Below are positions 18,538-31,210 of a DNA stretch of 56,264 nucleotides, piece after piece. Location of the stretch: positions 1 to 56,264 of the forward strand of contig CAMDWT010000005.1 in the NCBI GenBank assembly GCA_945877505.1, in the 5' to 3' direction. This DNA is from Crenothrix polyspora (GTDB lineage: Bacteria; Pseudomonadota; Gammaproteobacteria; Methylococcales; Methylomonadaceae). Position numbers and translations under genes: made by a program. The notes under the pieces were generated by a model. The model searched no databases and was not told where the DNA came from. It saw only the letters and a program-made list of their open reading frames with translations. Numbering within the stretch: the first letter of the stretch is position 1; every line of letters starts with the position of its first letter.

Positions 18538-19869
18538 ATGAAAGACATGCTTTCAGCCTATTCACTTGAAGCAGCGTTTAAAAATGTTAATAACCTAGCG
18601 CAGGTTTATATAGGTTATAGCGGGGGGGTAGATTCTCATGTTTTACTGCACCTTTGTTCGTTAATACCCCATCTTAAAAATAAAATAACAGCTGTTTATG
18701 TTCATCATGGTTTACAGGGTGAAGCTGATGCTTGGGCTGAGCATTGTCAAAAGACGGCACTAGCGTTAGGTGTTGGTTTCAAAGTATTGCTTGTAAATGC
18801 GAGCCCACGTCACGGAGAAAGTCCTGAAGAAACGGCTAGAAATGCACGATATGACGCTTTAAAGTTACTAATAAATGTCGGCGATGTTTTAGTGGTCGGT
18901 CAGCATAGAGACGATCAATTGGAAACGGTTTTATTGCAATTATTTCGAGGTTGCGGGTTGTCGGGATTGTCGGCAATGCCAGAGAGCAGCGTCTTTGGTG
19001 ATGGTCTCATGCTTAGGCCTTTGCTCAATACGCCAAAGGCGGCAATTAATGATTATGCGTTAGCAAACGCTTTAAGTTGGGTTAATGATCCCAGTAACTT
19101 GAGTAGTGATTATGATCGCAATTTTTTGCGGAATGAAGTGTTGCCTTTGTTGAAAAAACGTTGGCCAGCCTGTGATAAAACAGTAGCACGTTCAGCTAAA
19201 CATTGTGCGGATGCTCAGCTTTTGATTAGTGCGCAGGCAGAGAGCCTATTCCTTGATATTTTTAATGTAGAGGATAAAACGCTAGGCATTAACAATTTAA
19301 AGCACTTAACAATTAATGAACAAGCACTTGTTATTAGGCAATGGTTTCAATTGCATAAATTAAAAATGCCAGCTCAAGCTTTTATTGAGCGTTTGCAGGC
19401 TGAGGTTATCTCTGCAAGGAAAGATGCTGATCCGCTCTTGACGGGGCAGGGATGTTGTGTGCGACGCTATCGAGATAAATTGTATTGCTTAAGTCCAGTA
19501 TTACCAATAATAATGCCAGAGGCGCTTTGGCCAGTTGAGGACGCCTCGATAAAAATTTCTGCTGATCAAATTTTATGCCGTGAGGCGTCGTCTGCAGGGC
19601 TTTCTTTAGCGCGATGGCAGACATCGATAGTGACTGTAAGGACTCGAAAGGGAGGAGAATCTATCCGGTTGCAGGGTCGTAATGGTCATCATGATTTAAA
19701 GAAACTATACCAAGAGGCTGGAATTCCACCGTGGGAAAGGCAGAGAATTCCCTTGATTTATTTGGATGATGAGCTTGTTTCCGTCGGTGATTTGTGGATA
19801 AGTGCTGATTTTTATAGTGAAATAGACCAAGGTTGTATTAATTTTCAGGTGCAAAAAGAATTTATTTAA
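18538..19869 (+). CDS. tilS: tRNA(Ile)-lysidine synthase
   Basis: ATP-dependent conversion of C34 to lysidine in the tRNA-Ile that reads AUA, giving it isoleucine identity. The PP-loop is SGGVDS (residues 28-33). Further signatures are VYVHHGLQGEADAWAEHC, VVGQHRDDQLETVLLQLFRG and NDPSNLSSDYDRNFLRNEVLPLL. A C-terminal TilS domain (about 355-443, with RTRKGGESIRLQGR and LYQEAGIPPWERQRIPL) completes the long E. coli-like form (443 residues). The ribosome binding site is weak. It is separated from pyrG by 292 bases, so the usual tilS-pyrG neighbourhood is kept but co-transcription is uncertain. Confidence 0.95.
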   Translation: MKDMLSAYSLEAAFKNVNNLAQVYIGYSGGVDSHVLLHLCSLIPHLKNKITAVYVHHGLQGEADAWAEHCQKTALALGVGFKVLLVNASPRHGESPEETARNARYDALKLLINVGDVLVVGQHRDDQLETVLLQLFRGCGLSGLSAMPESSVFGDGLMLRPLLNTPKAAINDYALANALSWVNDPSNLSSDYDRNFLRNEVLPLLKKRWPACDKTVARSAKHCADAQLLISAQAESLFLDIFNVEDKTLGINNLKHLTINEQALVIRQWFQLHKLKMPAQAFIERLQAEVISARKDADPLLTGQGCCVRRYRDKLYCLSPVLPIIMPEALWPVEDASIKISADQILCREASSAGLSLARWQTSIVTVRTRKGGESIRLQGRNGHHDLKKLYQEAGIPPWERQRIPLIYLDDELVSVGDLWISADFYSEIDQGCINFQVQKEFI

Positions 19870-20073
19870 GATTTTAAATGTACTTATTAGTGGTCGATGT
19901 GGCGTTAAATAGTGCGGGTATTTTGGCGTGCTAATAGTAAAGGGTAGAGGACTTACAGGTTATAAACATAGCGTCGTATGTTAGTAATACTAGCTCGCAG
20001 GCGTTATATTTTGCCTCATCTAGCGGCTTGAATGTGATGCATTAGTTAGTCATTGTGCTTTTAGCTAAATAAA

Positions 20074-20097
20074 GACAATGACGACAAGCGCATTGTC
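20074..20097. promoter_or_regulatory. Inverted repeat upstream of pyrG
   Basis: Perfect 7-bp arms GACAATG (20074-20080) and CATTGTC (20091-20097) with a 10-base loop, 64 bases before the pyrG start. It could be an operator or a leader hairpin. The rest of the 292-base gap (19870-20161) shows nothing recognisable. Confidence 0.35.
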
Positions 20098-20161
20098 GAT
20101 TAAAATAGGTATGATTTACTTATGCTGCCCTCAGTTTTCTTCTGAATTCCATACATTCTAA

Positions 20162-23915
<3,754 letters not shown>

Positions 23916-23929
23916 TACAGTTAAGGCAC

Positions 23930-23974
23930 GAGATAAAAGTCGTAAGTTATGAAAAATAGGGCGACTTTTGTCTC
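23930..23974 (+). terminator. Stem-loop between eno and ftsB
   Basis: Thirteen-bp stem GAGATAAAAGTCG / CGACTTTTGTCTC with one wobble pair and a 19-base loop, 15 bases after the eno stop. No U-tract. It may attenuate or process the transcript between the abundant enolase message and the low-level division gene ftsB. Confidence 0.5.
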
Positions 23975-23994
23975 ATTGATGTTATTTTAAAATT

Positions 23995-24264
23995 ATGAAA
24001 TATCTTCTTGCAATCATTACGTTGTTGATTATTCTTTTGCAATACCGCTTATGGCAGGGTAATGGGGGTATTGAAGAGATAAAGGCGCTTCAACTGCGAC
24101 TTGATGATCTTAAGGCTGAAGTTGCAGAAAAAAAAGAACGTAATGAGATCCTTTATGCTGAAGTAGAGGATTTAAGAAAAGGACAAGAAGCGCTTGAAGA
24201 ACGAGCCAGAGATGAGTTAGGGATGATTCGGGATGGTGAGACTTTTTTTCAAGTTCTTGAGTAA
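23995..24264 (+). CDS. ftsB: Cell division protein FtsB
   Basis: Small bitopic divisome protein that forms a complex with FtsL and FtsQ. 89 residues: a membrane segment at about 3-19, then a coiled coil (about 25-65, heptads in IKALQLRLDDLKAEVAEKKE) and the C-terminal family signature ARDELGMIRDGETFF. The position between eno and ispD is the standard gammaproteobacterial arrangement and supports the call. A strong intrinsic terminator follows 20 bases after the stop. Confidence 0.95.
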   Translation: MKYLLAIITLLIILLQYRLWQGNGGIEEIKALQLRLDDLKAEVAEKKERNEILYAEVEDLRKGQEALEERARDELGMIRDGETFFQVLE

Positions 24265-24284
24265 AATGATAAAGATACGCTAAA

Positions 24285-24337
24285 GGCGTAAAGCTAAAGG
24301 TGGCAATGCACTTTTAGCTTTACGCCTTTTGTTTTTT
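24285..24337 (+). terminator. Strong intrinsic terminator between ftsB and ispD
   Basis: Eighteen-bp stem GGCGTAAAGCTAAAGGTG (24285-24302) / CACTTTTAGCTTTACGCC (24309-24326) with one G-T pair, a 6-base loop, and then TTTTGTTTTTT. It is the most canonical terminator in the window and ends 19 bases before the ispD ATG. Confidence 0.88.
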
Positions 24338-24356
24338 GAACAGGATATCTCTACTT

Positions 24357-25055
24357 ATGCATGATTTAATAAAATTCTGGGCTGTAGTTCCTGCTGCAGG
24401 GGTTGGAAAGCGAATGAATGCTGATCGACCTAAGCAATATTTGGAGCTTGCCGGAAAAACAGTTATCGAACATACCTTGTTGCGATTGATAAAGGCAGAT
24501 GTTTTTACGGGCGTTGCGGTAGCAATTTCCGAAGAAGACCCCTATTGGCCAGAACTAGAAGTGTCAACGCATGAAAAGATAATCGTTGCTGCTGGGGGTA
24601 AAGAGCGCGCTGATTCAGTGCTTTCGGCATTAAAATCTATATGCGCAATGGCTTCAGATGATGATTGGGTATTAGTTCATGATGCCGCTAGGCCCTGTAT
24701 TACGGGATCAGACATACATTTTCTTATTGATTCGCTGGTTAATGATGAGGTCGGTGGCATTTTGGCGTTGTCATCACACGACACTTTAAAAAATATTCAG
24801 GGTGATCAGATTGTCGGCACCTTAGATAGAAGCCATATCTGGCGAGCATTAACACCTCAAATGTTTCGATACGGATTATTAAAAAATGCGCTGACAGCCG
24901 CTGAGGGTAATCCCGCAATAACGGATGAAGCGAGTGCTTTAGAATTACTGGGATTACAGCCGAAAATTGTCGAAGGTCGTCCAGACAATATAAAAATTAC
25001 TCGACCAGAAGATTTAGCATTAGCGCAATTTTATATGGAGCAACAACATGATTAG
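24357..25055 (+). CDS. ispD: 2-C-methyl-D-erythritol 4-phosphate cytidylyltransferase
   Basis: Third step of the MEP isoprenoid pathway, using CTP. The start is set at the ATG at 24357 ([20 protein letters not shown]): the open frame reaches a TTG at 24336, but that codon lies inside the terminator U-tract. AGGA sits 11 bases before the ATG, a long but usable spacing. The nucleotidyltransferase motif is [29 protein letters not shown] and the C-terminal [13 protein letters not shown] are also typical. 232 residues. Overlaps ispF by 8 bases. Supplies precursors for the sterol operon in the same window. Confidence 0.96.
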   Translation: MHDLIKFWAVVPAAGVGKRMNADRPKQYLELAGKTVIEHTLLRLIKADVFTGVAVAISEEDPYWPELEVSTHEKIIVAAGGKERADSVLSALKSICAMASDDDWVLVHDAARPCITGSDIHFLIDSLVNDEVGGILALSSHDTLKNIQGDQIVGTLDRSHIWRALTPQMFRYGLLKNALTAAEGNPAITDEASALELLGLQPKIVEGRPDNIKITRPEDLALAQFYMEQQHD

Positions 25056-25521
25056 AGTAGGCATGGGTTACGATGTTCATCGTTTTAAAGAGGGTGGGGA
25101 TGTCATTTTAGGTGGCGTAAAAATACCCTATGAACAAGGTCTAGAAGCCCATTCCGATGGTGATGTAGTGCTTCATGCTCTATGTGATGCCTTATTGGGT
25201 GCGGCAGCTTTAGGGGATATTGGTAAGCATTTTCCAGATACTGATCCTGAATTTAAAGGTGCAGATAGTCGCGTGTTGTTGAGGCATGTTTATCGTATTG
25301 TCCAAGATAAAGGCTATCAAATAGTCAATGCTGATGTAACTATCATTGCTCAAGCCCCAAAAATGGCACCTTATATTGTGGCGATGTGTCAAAACATTGC
25401 GGATGACTTAGCCGTGGATATCGATTGTATTAATGTTAAAGCGACGACTACAGAAAAATTAGGCTTTGAAGGTCGTAAAGAAGGAATTGCAGTTCAAGCG
25501 GTTGTTTTAATAGAAAAATGA
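25048..25521 (+). CDS. ispF: 2-C-methyl-D-erythritol 2,4-cyclodiphosphate synthase
   Basis: Fifth step of the MEP pathway, a zinc-dependent cyclisation with CMP release. Metal ligands are in GYDVHRF (Asp, His) and the second metal-binding region [23 protein letters not shown] contains the HSDGD signature. The C-terminal [15 protein letters not shown] is typical. 157 residues, the usual length. The ATG lies within the last codons of ispD; truD follows after 61 bases, in which there is a weak TCGAC/GTCGA hairpin with a T-run. Confidence 0.97.
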   Translation: MIRVGMGYDVHRFKEGGDVILGGVKIPYEQGLEAHSDGDVVLHALCDALLGAAALGDIGKHFPDTDPEFKGADSRVLLRHVYRIVQDKGYQIVNADVTIIAQAPKMAPYIVAMCQNIADDLAVDIDCINVKATTTEKLGFEGRKEGIAVQAVVLIEK

Positions 25522-25582
25522 GTAAGTCTCGACGGGCTTTTTTTTGTCGAAAACCAAATGGAAATATTGGTAATTAGAATAT

Positions 25583-26617
25583 ATGACAGTTATAGTGCAA
25601 TCCATCGACATACCGATTTGGCCTCATGTATATGGTCAGCCTTCAGGATCTGGAAAAATAAGAAGCTTACCTGACGACTTTATTGTTAAAGAAAATCTAG
25701 CTTTCGAACCTTCGGGTGCTGGTGAGCATGCCTTTCTGCAAATAGAAAAAACGGGAGAGAATACTGATTACGTTGCAAGGCAGTTAGCAAGATTTGCTAA
25801 CGTGAGGCAGCGTGATGTCAGTTATGCAGGCCTAAAAGATCGACATGCCATCACCACGCAATGGTTTAGTGTGTGGTTGCCCGGTAAAAGTGATCCAGAT
25901 TGGGCGCTATTTGAAACGGACACGATGAAAGTATTGCAAAGCATACGTCATGCCCGAAAATTAAAACGTGGTGTTTTATCAGGTAATAGCTTTAGACTGA
26001 CTATTCGTGATTGGCAGGGGGATAAAGATAAAACGATTTCGCAATTGCAGGCGATTAAAACAGACGGAATTGCAAATTATTATGGTCCTCAACGGTTTGG
26101 TAATAGTGGTCAAAACGTAAATAAAGCAGCAGAAATGTTTTTGGGTGCAAAGGTCGGGCGAGAACAACGTAGCCTATATTTATCAGCCGTACGTTCCTAT
26201 TTATTTAACCATATATTGGCTTATCGAGTGGCCCATAAAAACTGGAATCAATCGATTCCAGGCGATACTTATTTATTTGATTTATCCCATAGTTTTTTTA
26301 AATCTGATGTGCCAGATGCGGAAATTATACGACGATTATCTGAAAAGGATATCCATCCATCAGGCGCCTTATGGGGCAAGGGAGACGTAGGTGTCTCAGC
26401 TGATGCTAAGGTTATTGAGGAAGATGTTATTGATGCGCACTCACAGTTGGCGCAAGGCTTGATAGATTTTTCTGTTGATAGTGATAGACGCGCATTGAGG
26501 GCTAATGTACAGGACTTGCAGTGGCAGTTTATTGCCGAGGATTTATTAGAGTTAACATTTACGCTTCCAGCAGGGAGTTATGCGACGTCGGTATTGCGAG
26601 AAATTATTCAAGAGTAG
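25583..26617 (+). CDS. truD: tRNA pseudouridine(13) synthase
   Basis: Isomerises U13 of tRNA-Glu to pseudouridine. The family signatures are visible: DDFIVKENL, the catalytic Asp in YAGLKDRHAITTQWFSV, and NYYGPQRFG with the strongly conserved Phe and Gly. 344 residues with the TruD-specific insertion domain (about 155-300). Follows ispF in the same direction, as in E. coli (ispD-ispF-truD-surE). Its stop is the first base region of a perfect stem-loop that separates it from the convergent Smr gene. Confidence 0.95.
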   Translation: MTVIVQSIDIPIWPHVYGQPSGSGKIRSLPDDFIVKENLAFEPSGAGEHAFLQIEKTGENTDYVARQLARFANVRQRDVSYAGLKDRHAITTQWFSVWLPGKSDPDWALFETDTMKVLQSIRHARKLKRGVLSGNSFRLTIRDWQGDKDKTISQLQAIKTDGIANYYGPQRFGNSGQNVNKAAEMFLGAKVGREQRSLYLSAVRSYLFNHILAYRVAHKNWNQSIPGDTYLFDLSHSFFKSDVPDAEIIRRLSEKDIHPSGALWGKGDVGVSADAKVIEEDVIDAHSQLAQGLIDFSVDSDRRALRANVQDLQWQFIAEDLLELTFTLPAGSYATSVLREIIQE

Positions 26618-26639
26618 TTACTGAAGAGTGGTCAGTAAC
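26617..26639. terminator. Convergent stem-loop truD / Smr gene
   Basis: Perfect 8-bp arms GTTACTGA (26617-26624) and TCAGTAAC (26632-26639) with a 7-base loop, starting at the last base of the truD stop and 8 bases from the end of the convergent gene. No U-tract. Confidence 0.5.
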
Positions 26640-26646
26640 CAGTGCG

Positions 26647-27216
26647 CTAAAACTCGGATTCATCATAATGGCTGTATTTTTCGGTCAATTGTAATAGCAC
26701 AAACACGGCGCCGGTGCCGCCGTGTTTTGCCGGCGGGGAGCAAAACGCTTGTACATTTGCGAATTGTCTTAACCATAAATTAAGGTTGTTTTTTAGAACG
26801 GGATGATTATCTGGAGAACGATAACCTTTGCCGTGGACAATATGCACGCACCGGTAACCTGATGTTACGCAAGAATTTAAAAAGTGCAGGAGTTGGTCTT
26901 TGGCGGCCTTACTAGTTAAACCATGTAGGTCAATCTCCGCATCCACGCCAAAAAAACCTCGGCGTAATTTCTTTAATACCGTGTTTTGTATGCCGGGTGC
27001 TATAAAACTCATACTGTCTTCAAGCCCCATTTTTTCAGGCTCTGCTATGATTGCTCTGTTTAAATGAATAGTATTATCAGCGGCCAAGGGTTTAGGGTAG
27101 GGCTTTGGTTTTATGTCTGTATTGAGTTGAATTTTGTCGTTAGTAATTGCTCGTACTTTGCCAATTGTTTCACGAAATAAATTCTGGTCTTCTGCTGTTA
27201 GTGTTTTTTTTGCCAC
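26647..27216 (-). CDS. Smr-domain protein (putative DNA endonuclease SmrA-like)
   Basis: 189 residues: an N-terminal extension (1-95) and a C-terminal Smr domain (about 95-180) with DLHGLTSKAAKDQLLHFL, CVHIVHGKGYRS and the closing SPPAKHGGTGAVFVLL. Bacterial stand-alone Smr proteins nick DNA or act on RNA; the role here is not known. The start is a GTG (GTG GCA AAA) because no ATG is available before the conserved part. It sits in reverse between truD and surE, interrupting the usual truD-surE-pcm order, and is divergent from surE with only 75 bases between starts. Confidence 0.85.
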   Translation of the reverse strand: MAKKTLTAEDQNLFRETIGKVRAITNDKIQLNTDIKPKPYPKPLAADNTIHLNRAIIAEPEKMGLEDSMSFIAPGIQNTVLKKLRRGFFGVDAEIDLHGLTSKAAKDQLLHFLNSCVTSGYRCVHIVHGKGYRSPDNHPVLKNNLNLWLRQFANVQAFCSPPAKHGGTGAVFVLLQLTEKYSHYDESEF

Positions 27217-27291
27217 GAAAGCTGATTTTATTGGTTATTGTTGCTAAGATGCTTGATTTTATAGTTTATTAAGCCTTATGGCGAATTGATA

Positions 27292-28047
27292 ATGCATATT
27301 TTGTTAAGTAATGATGATGGATACTTGGCTGAAGGCCTGACTGCATTAGCTAACGCTTTAAGTGGGTATGCTAAAATCTCGGTGGTGGCTCCTGATCGAA
27401 ATCGAAGTGCGGCAAGTAACTCGTTAACACTTGAAATACCTCTGCGAGCTTATGTCGCTGATAATGGTTATATTAAGGTAGATGGTACGCCTACTGATTG
27501 TGTGCATTTGGCGATAACAGGGTTATTGGATCAAGAACCCGACATGGTTTTTGCTGGGATTAATCATGGTTCAAATCTGGGTGATGACGTGCTTTATTCA
27601 GGAACAGTTGCTGCGGCGACTGAAGGCCGTTTCTTAGGTTTGCCGGCTATTGCGATTTCGTTAGTTGGCAGTAATCCGACTCATTTTGAAACGGCAGCAC
27701 ATGTTGCTGTGACTTTACTAAAGCAATTACTTAAAAAGCCTTTGCCGAAAGATACTATTTTGAATGTTAATGTGCCGGATGTTGCTATTAACGATTTAAA
27801 AGGATTTCAGGCTACACGGTTAGGACAGCGGCATAAATCTGAACCTGTCATTAAAAGCAATGATCCCCGTGGGCGCATAATTTATTGGGTAGGACCTCCA
27901 GGCGCCGAACAGGATGCAGGCCCTGGTACAGATTTTTATGCCATTAATGAAAACTTTGTTTCAGTGACACCGCTACAAATCGATTTAACTCGTTATGAGT
28001 CTATGGATGCTCTAGCATCATGGTTACCACAGGAAAATAATTTATGA
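27292..28047 (+). CDS. surE: 5'/3'-nucleotidase SurE
   Basis: Metal-dependent nucleotidase and exopolyphosphatase acting on nucleoside monophosphates, linked to stationary-phase survival. The start at 27292 gives [16 protein letters not shown], with the metal ligands in SNDDG; a TTG two codons upstream is less likely. Other signatures: [28 protein letters not shown] and [23 protein letters not shown]. 251 residues. The ATGA overlap with pcm (28044-28047) indicates translational coupling, as in many gammaproteobacteria. Confidence 0.96.
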   Translation: MHILLSNDDGYLAEGLTALANALSGYAKISVVAPDRNRSAASNSLTLEIPLRAYVADNGYIKVDGTPTDCVHLAITGLLDQEPDMVFAGINHGSNLGDDVLYSGTVAAATEGRFLGLPAIAISLVGSNPTHFETAAHVAVTLLKQLLKKPLPKDTILNVNVPDVAINDLKGFQATRLGQRHKSEPVIKSNDPRGRIIYWVGPPGAEQDAGPGTDFYAINENFVSVTPLQIDLTRYESMDALASWLPQENNL

Positions 28048-28706
28048 CCTTAAGCTTGCAAGGCATGGGTATGACTTCGCTGAGAACGCGAGAGCGTATG
28101 ATAAAGCGGCTATCAGAGCAAGGCATCCGAAATCAGAAGGTTTTGGAAATTATGCGTGATACACCACGACATATCTTTATGGATGAAGCGCTTTCTAGTC
28201 GAGCTTATGAAGATACAGCATTGCCGATTGGTTATAACCAGACTATTTCTCAGCCTTATATTGTCGCAAAAATGACGGAGCTTTTGTTAGAGGCAACGGG
28301 TCATTTAGGTAAAGTGCTTGAGATAGGAACTGGATGCGGATATCAGACAGCAATTCTGGCCCAGTTAGTCGATCATGTCTATTCCATCGAAAGAATTTTG
28401 CCATTACAGCGAAAAGCAAAAGGCCATTTATGGGATTTGAAGCTCAAAAATGTTAGTTATTTATATAATGATGGTAATCTCGGTTGGTCTGATTATGCGC
28501 CATTTGATGCAATTCTTGCATCGGCTGCCCCCTTTGAAATCCCACAGGAATTATTACAGCAATTAGCGGTTGGAGGGGTTATGGTTATCCCAATAGGTGT
28601 CAACGGCCAGCAAACATTGCAACGAGTTACACGTAATATTAATGATTATGAAGTTGAAATACTCGAGTCAGTAACCTTCGTCCCTTTTTTATCAGGCAAG
28701 GAATAG
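28044..28706 (+). CDS. pcm: Protein-L-isoaspartate O-methyltransferase
   Basis: Repairs isoaspartyl residues in aged proteins using S-adenosylmethionine. The methyltransferase motif is [18 protein letters not shown] and the family motif [18 protein letters not shown] is present. 220 residues. Overlaps surE by 4 bases. In many relatives pcm is followed by nlpD and rpoS; here a reverse lipoprotein gene follows and neither is seen. Confidence 0.96.
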   Translation: MTLSLQGMGMTSLRTRERMIKRLSEQGIRNQKVLEIMRDTPRHIFMDEALSSRAYEDTALPIGYNQTISQPYIVAKMTELLLEATGHLGKVLEIGTGCGYQTAILAQLVDHVYSIERILPLQRKAKGHLWDLKLKNVSYLYNDGNLGWSDYAPFDAILASAAPFEIPQELLQQLAVGGVMVIPIGVNGQQTLQRVTRNINDYEVEILESVTFVPFLSGKE

Positions 28707-28772
28707 TCTTTTTATAGTAAGCGATTAATTAGCCTACCTGATTACTCAGGAAATTCTAATAGTTTCATCCTT

Positions 28773-29696
28773 TCACTCCAACATAAAATGATTGTTTTGA
28801 GCCACTCTGATTATCCCTTGATTTTCCTCTGGTTTTGCAAACACAGGCCCGCTCATTAGATGTTGGAGAAAAAAACCGACGGTTGCGCGTCTTGCAATAA
28901 TACGTACTTGGCGAGAATCTGCTGTGCCGCAGCGACAAATGCTATAACCAAAGCGGTCTGGTTCGTCTAACATCTGGACATGATCGGCATCTTTTAAAGT
29001 TAGCTCTACAGTGCCAGGTGATGATTGTTCAAAGAAACGCTGATAGTTGTTTTCTTTTGGTGCGCAGATATTCGAGGCCTGCCACGCAACTTCTGCACCA
29101 ATAAGCAATAAGGGCGCGCGCATTAAGGAAATAAGCCCCCCATGTGCGACAGACAGCTTACCATTATCATCAGGATCAATCGCGACTACGCTAGCGAAAA
29201 CCCCATATCTAGAGGCGGCAAGCATCGCATCTTTTCCCCCCATAGAATGACCAGCAACACCGATTTTTTTCGGATCAACCCCTTGTGTGGTGATCAACCA
29301 GTCGGCAAGAACATTGGCATCGTGAGCGAGCTCAAGATCACTGGTAAATAACGAATACCAACCCCGTACAGCGACAATAAAGCCACGCGAAGCCAGTGCG
29401 CGCGCATAACTCTCATACTGATCATCTGGAGCCATCAAGCCGGGCAAGAAAACAATAGCAGGCGCGTTTACAGGTGCGGCAACAGGTTGGTATAAGACAA
29501 CTGAGAGCGCTTCACCCTGATGATCTATTTTTAGTCTAGTGGCTATTACCTGTTGCGGCCCCAAGCCGGCTAAGTCACCCTTCGGCATATCAACGGCATC
29601 TAGGGCAAGTGTATTGCTAGGCGATAGCAAACCGAGACTACTGCAGCCAACAGTTAAGAAAAGTAAAATACTAGATAGGATAAATCTAAAGTGCAT
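28773..29696 (-). CDS. Lipoprotein alpha/beta-hydrolase (dienelactone hydrolase/chlorophyllase-like)
   Basis: 307 residues from the ATG at 29696, chosen because a GGAA lies 8 bases upstream and the N-terminus then reads as a lipoprotein signal (MHFRFILSSILLFLTVGC, Cys18). A 22-codon upstream extension is open but has no signal-peptide logic. The hydrolase fold shows VFLPGLMAPDDQYESYARAL, the nucleophile GHSMGG (Ser about 151) and a likely His in DADHVQML. This resembles the dienelactone hydrolase/PET hydrolase-like group; the substrate is unknown. Its 256-base upstream gap (29697-29952) is AT-rich and otherwise featureless. Confidence 0.8.
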   Translation of the reverse strand: MHFRFILSSILLFLTVGCSSLGLLSPSNTLALDAVDMPKGDLAGLGPQQVIATRLKIDHQGEALSVVLYQPVAAPVNAPAIVFLPGLMAPDDQYESYARALASRGFIVAVRGWYSLFTSDLELAHDANVLADWLITTQGVDPKKIGVAGHSMGGKDAMLAASRYGVFASVVAIDPDDNGKLSVAHGGLISLMRAPLLLIGAEVAWQASNICAPKENNYQRFFEQSSPGTVELTLKDADHVQMLDEPDRFGYSICRCGTADSRQVRIIARRATVGFFLQHLMSGPVFAKPEENQGIIRVAQNNHFMLE

Positions 29697-29952
29697 TGAT
29701 AAGTTCCAATAAAACATCATTAAGAAAGGGTAAAGTAGCGTTCTTTTTTGATCTTGCGCCATTATAGAGACGAAGAAATAGGATAAATATAGGGCTTTTC
29801 TAACCCTCTTAACGTCAAAAAATTCTGCTTTAAACGGAAAAGTATTTATCCGAATACTAAATAAGACCTTAGGATTTTAAGAAAGTTCATGATCAAAAAG
29901 TAAGATTGATTTAATCGCTAAGTTAAGAAATATTTATAAAAATAGTGGGGGT

Positions 29953-30957
29953 TTATACATGCGCATTTAAGGCTTTGAGAAGAGATTTAATGCTAGTGTA
30001 GGATAAGTTTCTATCGGGAAATAATAAATAGGACGGTAATGTAGCCGGTTGAAATTTTTTCCAGAAGGCTTCACGGCCACTGAGATGAAAAATGTGCTTT
30101 GCTATTTGATAAATACCGCGTGCAAGCTTTGCTGAAAAGCGACTCAGGCCACTGACCTCTCCTAGTTGGAAAGCAGGAACAGGCCCTGCAGTAACGGATT
30201 GACAGTCTTCTTTTGACAAGATTTGTAGCATAGAAATAACTAATAGCTCTGAGATGCCATTGGGTGCGTCTTTAGTGATGAGGACATTATTAAGAAGCCA
30301 GCCATTAGTTGATTGCAATTGACTAAGTATTAAGATGCCCACTATTTGAGTGTCTTTTTGAGCATAGAACCAGCGTTTACCTAAGCGATCTTCAAACACC
30401 TTAAAATCAGCTAAGTAAACTTGGGGTCCTTGGCGTTCCTTTTGCCATGAAGTGGCGACAGCTTGTAATGTATTTTCAATATCAGGATTGTCTCCAGAAT
30501 ATTCCTGCACGGAAGTCCCTTCTCGTAAGGCATGTTTAACTCTGTTACGAACTAATACGGCTTTGGGTCCTGTGTGATCAATAGGATTACTCAGTGGATT
30601 TAATATAAATTTTTCTCCGAACTCAATTAAAACAGCATTAAGATTTAAAGAAGCCCAGCGGGAAAAGTCTTCCGAAACAATAAGATAAACAACCCCTATT
30701 TTTTTACGTCGGCAATGCTGTTGAAAGGCGGTGGCTAGTATGGGCTTATCTGCTGGTGCGCATACCGGATCACCAAAAACCACAGCATTGCCTTTTTCGA
30801 GTCGATAACCAATGAAGCCTTCGATAAGGGGTGCTGAAAAAAATTGGCATGTGGAAGATAATAGACCCTCAGTATTAACATCGCCCCATTTACGCACAAG
30901 GTTAACGATGGTTTGGCGATCGAGAAGTTGATGTTCTTTTTTTAGCAAGACGGTCAT
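29953..30957 (-). CDS. DUF2156 / MprF C-terminal-like domain protein (putative aminoacyl-phospholipid synthase domain)
   Basis: 334 residues corresponding to the cytoplasmic catalytic half of phosphatidylglycerol lysyltransferases (DUF2156). Visible features are GYRLEKGNAVVFGDPV (about 50-65), NRVKHALREG in the tRNA-acceptor-like GNAT fold, and the C-terminal KKFQPATLPSYLLFP. There is no multi-pass flippase domain, so it is soluble or peripheral. In MprF this part moves Lys or Ala from aminoacyl-tRNA to phosphatidylglycerol; the donor and acceptor here cannot be told. It lies in the same direction as, and 256 bases upstream of, the lipoprotein hydrolase, and diverges from the next gene. Confidence 0.82.
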   Translation of the reverse strand: MTVLLKKEHQLLDRQTIVNLVRKWGDVNTEGLLSSTCQFFSAPLIEGFIGYRLEKGNAVVFGDPVCAPADKPILATAFQQHCRRKKIGVVYLIVSEDFSRWASLNLNAVLIEFGEKFILNPLSNPIDHTGPKAVLVRNRVKHALREGTSVQEYSGDNPDIENTLQAVATSWQKERQGPQVYLADFKVFEDRLGKRWFYAQKDTQIVGILILSQLQSTNGWLLNNVLITKDAPNGISELLVISMLQILSKEDCQSVTAGPVPAFQLGEVSGLSRFSAKLARGIYQIAKHIFHLSGREAFWKKFQPATLPSYLLFPDRNLSYTSIKSLLKALNAHV

Positions 30958-31210
30958 AAGTTTTGTTATACATGATATTGATGTGTATTTTTTATCGATT
31001 ATATTCAGCAGACTTGGTAAGTCAAATCAAACAAGAATCTGCATTTTTACAAGAAGGTTGTTTCAGTGATAAAAATTGATGTCAGCTTGGACATTATTAC
31101 TGTATTAATGTCATTTATGATTCACAAATTTTGAACGGTCGTTGATATCTGAAGTGCAGATGGTTTATAAGGTATTACATTATTTATTTTTTGAGGCAGG
31201 GTATAAAGGA

